From positions 6,832 to 13,222 of the forward strand of contig PAOE01000048.1 in assembly GCA_002707915.1 (NCBI GenBank): DNA of 6,391 bases, given 5' to 3'. The DNA is from Gammaproteobacteria bacterium (lineage in GTDB: Bacteria > Pseudomonadota > Gammaproteobacteria > Magnimaribacterales > Magnimaribacteraceae). The notes below the pieces were generated by a model. It saw only the letters and a program-made list of their open reading frames with translations, had not been told where the DNA came from and did no database searches. The translations under genes and the position numbers were made by a program. Every line of letters starts with the position of its first letter. The first letter of the stretch is position 1. Of the stretch, positions 1-6,174 are shown one piece after another.

Positions 1-420
1 AAAGGTAAGAAGTTTGGTTTCCAATGGCAGGGAGAGAAGGATCCAGTTCACTTTGACTACTATAACAACGAACCTAATGATAAGTGGTTGAAACCTGGCA
101 AGAATAAGTGGATACCTAATCTTGATGATCCAGTAGGAAAACCATCTGGATCAGGTGATGGCGGTGCACCACAGGGAGGAGGTGGCGGTGGTAGTGTATC
201 ACCTCCATCTGGATCTTCATCAGCAGAAACGTTAGCAAGTGAACCAGTAACCCAAGGTGCTAAGGGAACTGGTGGCACTGTAGTTTCACCACCACAAATT
301 ATACCTTTAGCTGGTAAACCTCAGATAATTTATGTTCCAGAGGTTAAAAAAGAACCTACTAAGCGAAGGAATACAGTCATTGATGTGTTCGGTAAGGGAT
401 CATCGGAGGTAGTAGCATGA
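1..420 (+). CDS. C-terminal part of a probable M15-family (VanY/L-Ala-D-Glu type) peptidoglycan peptidase, tail-associated; 5' end outside window
   Basis: The frame is open from base 1 to the TGA at 418-420 (139 residues visible), so the start lies upstream; the Met at 88 is internal. Seen: residues 5-20 read FGFQWQGEKDPVHFDY, resembling the end of M15 peptidases, where an aromatic/Gly strand precedes (D/E)xxH-F. In that family the Asp/Glu is the catalytic base and the His a zinc ligand; here these would be D14 (40-42) and H17 (49-51). The other zinc ligands (SxHxxGxAxD type) would lie before base 1. After the domain come a Gly/Pro/Ser linker, a PQII motif repeated twice (292-330) and a basic C-terminus (KKEPTKRR). 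Inference: it cuts peptide bonds in the host wall, probably as a virion component because it sits directly before baseplate hub genes; an endolysin is the alternative. The peptidase call rests on one short motif. It overlaps the next gene by ATGA. Confidence 0.62.
   Translation, partial: KGKKFGFQWQGEKDPVHFDYYNNEPNDKWLKPGKNKWIPNLDDPVGKPSGSGDGGAPQGGGGGGSVSPPSGSSSAETLASEPVTQGAKGTGGTVVSPPQIIPLAGKPQIIYVPEVKKEPTKRRNTVIDVFGKGSSEVVA
142..222 (+). repeat. Gly/Pro/Ser-rich linker-coding low-complexity tract
   Basis: This tract encodes a flexible linker with a run of six glycines (175-192), flanked by SGSGDGGAPQ and SVSPPSGSSS. It separates the peptidase-like end from the C-terminal tail, as expected for a tethered enzyme. 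The Gly codons vary (GGA, GGT, GGC), so the tract seems kept at protein level rather than being a recent slippage product. Confidence 0.8.
405..410 (+). promoter_or_regulatory. Shine-Dalgarno GGAGGT for the 565-residue protein
   Basis: GGAGGT lies six bases before the ATG at 417 and inside the last codons of the upstream gene (…SEVVA). It supports the 417 start together with the ATGA stop/start overlap. Confidence 0.8.
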
Positions 421-2114
421 AGTTGCCAGGCGATTCTGATAAACAACAGGCAGTATCACATGAGATGATGCAGAGATCTCTGCAGTCACAACGTCGTGTA
501 GTAAAGAGAGTTGGACTGTTAGAAGATAAAGTAGCAGAACTAGAAAAGGTAGAAGAAAGAGTTGATGATATTGAATCAGCTGAAATTGAGCCTGGGACAA
601 AACTAGGTGACTTAGCAGATGGTGCTAAGAAAGTTGCTAAGGGTATAGGCAAGACCATAGGCAAGAACGCATCGTTACTTGCTGATAAGGCAGGTAAGGC
701 TGCTGCAGGTGCTGCACAGGCAGCTGGAGAGAAAATTGGTCAGGCAAAGGATGCTGTAGGTAAAGGAATTGGTAAGGGAACTGAGAAACTAACAAACATA
801 GGTAAAGGTCTACGTGACTTTATAAAAGACAAGGCAAAGAATGCACTCAAGTTACCTGGCATGCCTGATAAGTTATCGCCTAAGTCAAAGAGTGAGGGTA
901 AAGGAAAGGACTCTACAGTATCACCAAAACCAGAACCAAAGCAGGATCTTGTTCCTGATCCAGTAGCAGCAATGGGTGTGGATCCTAAGACTGGAGAATA
1001 TTTGTCTAAGGAAGAGAGAATAAGACAGTTTAAAGAACGTAGAACATTGAGGGAACAGGGTCTTGATCCTGACAATGTACCAGAAGCAAAAGATATAGAG
1101 AAGGTAGATACTCTAGAGGAGGCAGGAATAGGCAAGGATGACACTAAGAAGAAAGTCAAGAAAGAACTAGAAGACGAGTTTGATGTAGATCCTAAAATGA
1201 AGAAAGCATTTATGGAAGCATTGGCACTACCCGCCAAGTCTGCTGCTGTTGCTATCACTGATCTATTAGAGAAGATTCCTGCACCAAGTAAGGAAGCATC
1301 TAAGATATTGAATAGAAATATATCCAAGATATCTCAACAATTTAAGTTGGGTGCTGCTAGTGCTGAAGTTGCCAATGATGAAGAAGATAATGATTCAAAG
1401 AAAGAAGAAGGTAGTGGTGGATCATTCTTAGGAACTATGCTTGCTAAAGCATTCAACCTTGCTAGAGGTGCTATGGGTGGTGGTGCAGGACAAACTGGTG
1501 ATGGTGCAACAGGCAGTCAACCTATGTTACCGCCAGGTGCTACAGGAGATCCAAGTTACGGTAGACGTGCACCATTTACAGGAACTGCAGATGGTATTGG
1601 CATGGGTGATCCCAAGTCAGGTGAGAGAGCAATGCAACCTATCAAGAAACGTACCAGTCTTGCTAGAAAAATGTTTAACATGACACCTATGGGTATGGCA
1701 TTTAATGCAGCATCTAAAGGAATTAAAGGTGCTAAGGCACTTGGTGGTAAGATCATGGGTGCTAAGGATAAGATAGGTGGTTTAGCTAAGAAAGCATTTG
1801 GTATGACACCCATGGGCATGGGTTTGAAACTTGGTATGAAAGCATTTGGTGGTATCAAAAATATATTTGCACCAAAAGATGAGCAAAAGGTAAACCTAAC
1901 AGAACTGACTGATAAAACTATTCAAGAGAATAGAGAGAACATGGATTCCAAGACTAAGAAGGCAGTTGATACTGCTGCAGGAACTGGTGCTGCAATGGCA
2001 TCTATGTCAGCTGGTGGAGGTGCTCCAATACAGTCTGAAGGTGGTGGTCTTGCTCAACCAGAAATCATAGAGTCACCATACATTGACGTCTACAACACAA
2101 CTTCACAATTCTAA
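417..2114 (+). CDS. Low-complexity Lys/Gly/Ala-rich tail structural protein, possible tape-measure or hub-associated protein
   Basis: 565 residues; I do not recognise a family. Seen in order: a predicted coiled coil at about 18-54 with heptad-like VGLLEDKVAELEKVEERV; a long amphipathic Lys/Gly/Ala stretch at 61-145 with repeated GIGK/AGKA units; a Pro/Ser/Lys linker at 146-180; a charged helical part at 185-260 (VDPKTGEYLSKEERIRQFKE); a helical region at 260-315; an acidic patch at 319-331; a Gly-rich section at 350-400; two MTPMGM repeats at 417-469; and a small-residue tail. No cysteine, catalytic motif or signal peptide is apparent. The position directly before a gp27-like gene and the helical, repetitive make-up suggest a tail-tube interior protein. 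T4 tape measure gp29 is 590 residues, so the length would suit a T4-sized tail, but no sequence similarity to gp29 is visible. Alternatives are a hub chaperone or a virion-borne DNA/membrane-interacting protein. The start is set by GGAGGT at 405-410. Confidence 0.9.
   Translation: MKLPGDSDKQQAVSHEMMQRSLQSQRRVVKRVGLLEDKVAELEKVEERVDDIESAEIEPGTKLGDLADGAKKVAKGIGKTIGKNASLLADKAGKAAAGAAQAAGEKIGQAKDAVGKGIGKGTEKLTNIGKGLRDFIKDKAKNALKLPGMPDKLSPKSKSEGKGKDSTVSPKPEPKQDLVPDPVAAMGVDPKTGEYLSKEERIRQFKERRTLREQGLDPDNVPEAKDIEKVDTLEEAGIGKDDTKKKVKKELEDEFDVDPKMKKAFMEALALPAKSAAVAITDLLEKIPAPSKEASKILNRNISKISQQFKLGAASAEVANDEEDNDSKKEEGSGGSFLGTMLAKAFNLARGAMGGGAGQTGDGATGSQPMLPPGATGDPSYGRRAPFTGTADGIGMGDPKSGERAMQPIKKRTSLARKMFNMTPMGMAFNAASKGIKGAKALGGKIMGAKDKIGGLAKKAFGMTPMGMGLKLGMKAFGGIKNIFAPKDEQKVNLTELTDKTIQENRENMDSKTKKAVDTAAGTGAAMASMSAGGGAPIQSEGGGLAQPEIIESPYIDVYNTTSQF
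1665..1823 (+). repeat. Two diverged in-frame copies of a KxF-x-MTPMGM-coding repeat
   Basis: Copy 1 (1665-1700) encodes RKMFNMTPMGMA and copy 2 (1788-1823) encodes KKAFGMTPMGMG, exactly 123 bases (41 residues) apart. The DNA of the shared MTPMGM differs at wobble positions (CCT/CCC, GGT/GGC), so the copies are old and protein-constrained. A further GMKAFGG segment after copy 2 may be a decayed third unit. Between them lies a Lys/Gly helix-like stretch (KGIKGAKALGGKIMGAKDKI). Confidence 0.8.
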
Positions 2115-3364
2115 TGTCAGTAAATACACAGTCAAATTTTCAATTACTTGCTTTCCTTATTGCGGACTATCCCCCAATAACAAGCAATCAGGTGTTGTAT
2201 GTAAAATATACAGAGGATATGCAAGCTGCTACCATGAGAATGGAGGTTCAGATTACTGATACTAGCACTGGTATGCTATCTGAATTAGTTGGTATGGAAC
2301 GTGTATTCATTTCTATAGGTGATAGCGTAGCAAAAACTGAGATTGGTGGAGATTTTGTGATATATGATATTCAGGACAGGAAGAATCTTGGTGGTAAATC
2401 ATCTGCTGTTCTCATGTTATGCACTGTTGACTTCCTAAACAATGCTGCTAATAAAATATCACGTAGGTTTGGTAAGGGTCAAGGTAAGAAGATTAATGAT
2501 ATTGTAGAGAAAGAGATATTAAAAGACTTGATAGGTGTTACTGATAACAGAATAGCAAGAATAGAACCATGTGTTAATAACTTTTCTTTTGTATCACCAT
2601 ACTGGAATCCATTTACTGCAATCAGATGGTTAGGAGCAAAGGCAATACCAGCTACAAAAGGTAGTGGTAAAGCAGCAACAGCAGGATATGCTTTTTATGA
2701 GACAAGAGCAGGATATAATTTTGTGTCATACGATTCGTTTGCTAGTCTAGATCCAGTCACAAGGATGGTTGTAGGACATGAACCAGACGAACTAGAAGAT
2801 GAAGACGACACAGACATTACCCCTATATCATCAGTAAAGATTGAGTCATCAGTTGATCTATTAAAAGGTCTAAATCTAGGATCATATTCTAGTAACGTTA
2901 TGACTATAGATCTCAAGGATATGAAGTTTGAACAGCATCCTTTCAGCATAAATAAATTTTACGATGAGATATTGACCTTAAACTCAGGTGCTGCTCCAGA
3001 ATTTTATGAGGGATTTGATAACAACTTGACACATACTAGAATCATGTCAAAAGTATCAGACTCTGCATTGTTTACAGAAGGAACATATACACAGGGATTC
3101 ACAAAACAACTTTCACAATCCAGTTTGAGGGAAAAATTATTTTATGGTAAAAAAGTCATAGTAGAATTAATATCAGATTACTCGTTGGAGATAGGTGAGG
3201 TTGTGCAGTTAGATATCTACAAAGGTGGTAGAGATAGAAAACAAGACTTTGCAAACTCTGGTAAATATGTTATCGGTAAGGTAGAAAGAACATTCAAAAC
3301 TAGTCAAGATAATATGACAACTAGACTTACATTATATACTGACTCGGATGGTCAAGAATCATGA
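2114..3364 (+). CDS. gp27-like baseplate hub protein
   Basis: 416 residues, close to T4 gp27 (391). In T4, gp27 forms a trimeric torus that joins the tail tube to the gp5 spike. Seen: an N-terminal beta-rich domain opening with QLLAFLIADYPP; a central FSFVSPYWNPFTAIRWLGAKA (about 156-176) followed by GYAFYETRAGYNFVSYDSF (about 191-209), the 'aromatic strand + FYETR-G-F-FxS' pattern that I associate with phage hub proteins; an acidic loop (DELEDEDDTD, about 225-234); and a C-terminal beta domain with LEIGEVVQLDIYKGG, typical of hub/gpD-like second domains. The next gene encodes the gp5 OB-fold, gp27's binding partner in T4, which supports the call. The start at 2114 shares one base with the upstream stop (TAATG). 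No Shine-Dalgarno is visible before it, so translation probably depends on coupling. The family call is from pattern memory and has not been checked by search. Confidence 0.8.
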   Translation: MSVNTQSNFQLLAFLIADYPPITSNQVLYVKYTEDMQAATMRMEVQITDTSTGMLSELVGMERVFISIGDSVAKTEIGGDFVIYDIQDRKNLGGKSSAVLMLCTVDFLNNAANKISRRFGKGQGKKINDIVEKEILKDLIGVTDNRIARIEPCVNNFSFVSPYWNPFTAIRWLGAKAIPATKGSGKAATAGYAFYETRAGYNFVSYDSFASLDPVTRMVVGHEPDELEDEDDTDITPISSVKIESSVDLLKGLNLGSYSSNVMTIDLKDMKFEQHPFSINKFYDEILTLNSGAAPEFYEGFDNNLTHTRIMSKVSDSALFTEGTYTQGFTKQLSQSSLREKLFYGKKVIVELISDYSLEIGEVVQLDIYKGGRDRKQDFANSGKYVIGKVERTFKTSQDNMTTRLTLYTDSDGQES

Positions 3365-6174
3365 TGAATGAAGCACTCGCTAATTTTATAGGTAAGGAAG
3401 GGTTCAACTGGTGGATTGGACAGGTAGAGAATGATGGTGCAAAATTTTGGAATGCAGAACTAAACGATGGTGAGGGTGATTGGGATTTTAATGACTGGGA
3501 CTGGACTAACAAAGTCAAAGTTAGAATCATAGGTTATCACAATACAAATAGGAAAGAACTACCAACATCAGACCTACCATGGGCACAGGTATTGATGCCA
3601 CCCATATATTCACAGTTATCTGGTATTGGATCTGTTCATCAACTACAAGTTAACAGTTGGGTTGTTGGATTCTTTATGGATGGTGCATCAGCACAGATTC
3701 CTATTGTTATGGGTAGTATCAGTGATGAGAACGCTGATAGCAGTTATGGTGTCACTGGTGGTAAAGAACAAGGATTTGCACAGTTGGTCAGTCCAGAATA
3801 TAAGTTTCCAGATCATAGTGCAACAGGTAGTTCTGCAGGAAACACAGCAAGCACAGTCGAGACTGATGAGGAGACTGGTGTAGATAAAGCACCAACTAAC
3901 AATGACGGACATAAGACTGAAGAGGGAGAGGAAACTACAAAGAATGAACGAGGACCTGCAAAGAAAGAAACAGAGAAACAGGCAATAGCAACAGAAAAAC
4001 AAAAGGTCACAGTTCAAGTTGGTAATGGTAAGTGTGGATCAGAGACTGCAACTAAACTTGAAGCACCTATGTCAGAGTTTATGAAGTTTGCTCGTGGTAT
4101 AGAGAAAAATGATATAGATGAATTTATTGACAAACAGACTGGTAAAGTTGTTAATCTAGAGTATGAGATAAACCTTACTCAAATGAGGATCCAGAAAAAG
4201 TTGACTGGATTAACTGCTAACATCAAGGGTGTGGTCATGGAGGAGACTAACAAACTTGTAAAAGAGGGACTTGCCGAACTAAGTATTCCAGATCCAGAAT
4301 TAGATGTTGCAGTCAGAACTCAATTAAAAAACGTTGGTGATCTTGTATCCTGTTTGTTCAAACAGTTGATAGGTGAACTTGGCGACTTTATTAAGGGTCT
4401 GCTCAAAGATCTAGTAGAGAAAGTATTAGACACTGCACTATGCCTTATTCAGAATATTCTTGGTGATATTATGAAGAATTTGATGGACAAAATTACGTCT
4501 GCATTAGGTGTATTGAAAGGTGTAACAGGTGCTATCAAAGGTGCAAGAGATAAGATACAAAACTTACTTAATAAAGTTGGTGATTTCTTGGATCTATTCT
4601 GTGATGGTGCTCTATCATGTGCTATTGGTGCATCTGTATTTGAAACAGGTCTTGGTGCAAAGGCAAAGGGTAACGATGCAACAGCAAAACAGATCTCACA
4701 GTATGCAGTCAAACCACCAAATTCTATATCAATCATAGGTAACGGTAAACCTGTCAATGGATTTGTTCCTGCTGTTGATCGTAATGGTGTCAAGAAAGTA
4801 TTTGATACTGCTAGTGGTTCACTTGTTGATCTTAATAGTGCAGCTGGTATTGCATCTGGACTATCACTCAAAAACTTTGATACACGAGGACCTCTTGAGA
4901 AGTTTGAGGGTCTTAATTTCTATGACTCAAATGGTAATGTATCAAGTGCAGCAGTCAATTGTAGCAACAGTATATTAAATAGAAAACCATGCTTCCCAGA
5001 AATGGTATGGGATAACTTACAGTCAACAAGTCCTATCAAGGCACTACCTATTGTAGATGATATAGGGCAGATACTTGGTGTGTTGATGAGAAAGAAAGGA
5101 ACTAACGTTAACACAGAGGCAACAGTCAAGGCACAGTTTACATGTAATGACCCAGAGGGTAGTGGTGCAGAGTTTAAACCTAACATTATAAATGGTCAAG
5201 TAGATTCTATTGAGGTTATCAAACCTGGCGTAGGATATGGATTTGATCCTGCTACTACATTCTGTCCTAATGAGCAGTATGGTGTATTAGTAAGTAAGAT
5301 AGGATTACAAGAACATGTTAATGATGGTGAATTTTTAGAGCAACGTATCACTGGATCTCCAGATGTATTACAAGTTGTTGACGTTGAGTATGATGAGAAC
5401 AATATATTATTAGCAACAATAGATACGTCATTCAATCCACAATTACAGCCAGGATTGGAGTTAAGAACTAAATCTGGGCATGAGTTTATATTGAACTTCA
5501 ATAATAAATTCCCAACACTTGTAATACCACAAGATGCAACAGCAATCTATGCTAAGTGTGGTGATATAATACCTAAAGTTAAGGAAGTTAAGATTATAAA
5601 CGTTGGTAGTAACTATGTCAATCCAATTATCACGATAGGAACAGGATCCAAGAAACAAACTATTGGATCTTCTACCAAAGATTCTAAGGGTAGACTTATC
5701 AAGGCAACTGTAGATAAACCAATATTAGGTTTCGTTAAACCTATAGTAGAAGATAAGGGATTATCTGGTGTAGAGGGAACTGGAACAGGAGGACTATTAA
5801 GTGTAGTATATACATACACAAGTCCTAGAGAGATTAGGGAGAATAATGTTTTACCACTCACACAATATGTTGACTGTGTAGGGCATCCTATGATAAAATC
5901 TGCTATAGAGGATGAAGAAGCAGGACTAACAGATACATCATTTAATTTAGTTGATAGCACAGTAGATGATTCTACTATTTTGAATACTACTGTTGCAACT
6001 GAAACTCAACAGATTATTAGTGATCCTATATCAACACCTGTGACTCCATCTACACCATCAACACCAAGTGCACCTTCTACTCCATCGACTCCCTCAGCAC
6101 CAAGTGCTCCAAGTGCTCCATCTGCTCCAAGTGCACCAAGTGCTCCTAGTTCACCATATGGAGGTGGATACTAA
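3361..6174 (+). CDS. 5: gp5-like baseplate hub/spike protein with OB-fold and no visible lysozyme domain
   Basis: 937 residues, far longer than T4 gp5 (575). Seen: an OB-fold at about 50-125 with KVRIIGYH, LPWAQVLMPP, SGIGSVHQL, NSWVVGFFMDG and AQIPIVMGSI, a strong match to the gp5 N-terminal domain that sits on the gp27 trimer. A charged Thr/Glu/Lys linker follows (about 150-215), then a helical domain (about 230-430). A mixed region (430-600) precedes a beta-rich part with two GxGY/GxNY-type repeats (617-636, 743-762). The end is an acidic/Thr segment and 12 [T/A]PS triplets with a YGGGY terminus. There are 11 cysteines, all after the OB-fold. The T4 lysozyme signature (active-site Glu and Asp within an N-terminal helix/hairpin) and the VxGxxxxx beta-helix repeats are not visible. 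ATG at 3361 overlaps the upstream stop (ATGA); the adjacent ATG at 3364 is equally possible. The preceding GGATGG (3346-3351) is a weak ribosome site. Confidence 0.88.
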   Translation: MMNEALANFIGKEGFNWWIGQVENDGAKFWNAELNDGEGDWDFNDWDWTNKVKVRIIGYHNTNRKELPTSDLPWAQVLMPPIYSQLSGIGSVHQLQVNSWVVGFFMDGASAQIPIVMGSISDENADSSYGVTGGKEQGFAQLVSPEYKFPDHSATGSSAGNTASTVETDEETGVDKAPTNNDGHKTEEGEETTKNERGPAKKETEKQAIATEKQKVTVQVGNGKCGSETATKLEAPMSEFMKFARGIEKNDIDEFIDKQTGKVVNLEYEINLTQMRIQKKLTGLTANIKGVVMEETNKLVKEGLAELSIPDPELDVAVRTQLKNVGDLVSCLFKQLIGELGDFIKGLLKDLVEKVLDTALCLIQNILGDIMKNLMDKITSALGVLKGVTGAIKGARDKIQNLLNKVGDFLDLFCDGALSCAIGASVFETGLGAKAKGNDATAKQISQYAVKPPNSISIIGNGKPVNGFVPAVDRNGVKKVFDTASGSLVDLNSAAGIASGLSLKNFDTRGPLEKFEGLNFYDSNGNVSSAAVNCSNSILNRKPCFPEMVWDNLQSTSPIKALPIVDDIGQILGVLMRKKGTNVNTEATVKAQFTCNDPEGSGAEFKPNIINGQVDSIEVIKPGVGYGFDPATTFCPNEQYGVLVSKIGLQEHVNDGEFLEQRITGSPDVLQVVDVEYDENNILLATIDTSFNPQLQPGLELRTKSGHEFILNFNNKFPTLVIPQDATAIYAKCGDIIPKVKEVKIINVGSNYVNPIITIGTGSKKQTIGSSTKDSKGRLIKATVDKPILGFVKPIVEDKGLSGVEGTGTGGLLSVVYTYTSPREIRENNVLPLTQYVDCVGHPMIKSAIEDEEAGLTDTSFNLVDSTVDDSTILNTTVATETQQIISDPISTPVTPSTPSTPSAPSTPSTPSAPSAPSAPSAPSAPSAPSSPYGGGY
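4048..4650 (+). other. Alpha-helical domain of the gp5-like protein, in the position of the T4 lysozyme domain
   Basis: Residues about 230-430 of the gp5-like protein are dominated by amphipathic helices such as FIKGLLKDLVEKVLDTALCL and MDKITSALGVLKGVTGAIKG, ending with a CDGALSC pair (C414, C420). In T4 gp5 this slot, after the OB-fold and linker, holds the lysozyme domain. No enzyme motif is visible here. Its function is unknown; it could be a structural spacer, an oligomerisation stalk or a membrane-interacting part. Confidence 0.6.
5209..5646 (+). repeat. Two diverged GxGY/GxNY beta repeats in the gp5-like protein
   Basis: Residues 617-636 (IEVIKPGVGYGFDPATTFCP) and 743-762 (VKIINVGSNYVNPIITIGTG) share the pattern (I/V)-x-(V/I)-I-x-x-G-x-x-Y-x-x-x-P. 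I associate this kind of G-x-G-Y…P repeat with structural proteins of T4-like marine phages, where it probably forms small beta units. The similarity is at protein level only. Confidence 0.5.
6043..6150 (+). repeat. Nine-base tandem repeat coding for 12 [T/A]PS triplets
   Basis: Twelve consecutive in-frame 9-base units encode Thr/Ala-Pro-Ser, the first six mainly TPS and the last six all APS. Ser codons switch between TCT, TCA, TCG and AGT, and Pro between CCA, CCT and CCC, so the units are not identical. The last six, mostly GCT/GCA-CCA-AGT, are the most uniform and suggest more recent expansion. The product is an extended Pro-rich tail at the C-terminus of the gp5-like protein, followed by SPYGGGY. 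Confidence 0.9.
6160..6165 (+). promoter_or_regulatory. Shine-Dalgarno GGAGGT for the spike-like gene
   Basis: GGAGGT lies eight bases before the ATG at 6174 and doubles as two Gly codons of the YGGGY terminus of the upstream protein. It supports the 6174 start. Confidence 0.8.

Noticed and set aside
88..90. ATG at 88 as the start of a small 110-residue gene
   Set aside because: The frame is open back to base 1 and the residues before this Met carry the M15-like motif; there is also no good ribosome site, so the Met is internal.
740..1327. 195-codon open frame on the minus strand inside the 565-residue gene
   Set aside because: It is antisense to a gene with clear operon context and start site. 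Its Ser/Leu/Phe-rich product is what results from reading Lys/Gly/Glu-rich codons in reverse complement, and no ribosome site supports it.
2947..2954. CATAAATA, a 7/8 match to the T4 late promoter TATAAATA
   Set aside because: It lies in the middle of the gp27-like gene, with no gene start shortly downstream, and such matches are expected by chance in AT-rich DNA.
4449..4871. 140-codon minus-strand open frame inside the gp5-like gene
   Set aside because: It is antisense to a continuous, domain-bearing gene, with no ribosome site or recognisable motif; it is a shadow frame.
6043..6150. Short tandem units considered as a CRISPR or regulatory repeat array
   Set aside because: The units are 9 bases, in frame, with no spacers and wobble-level variation; they encode a Pro-rich protein tail.
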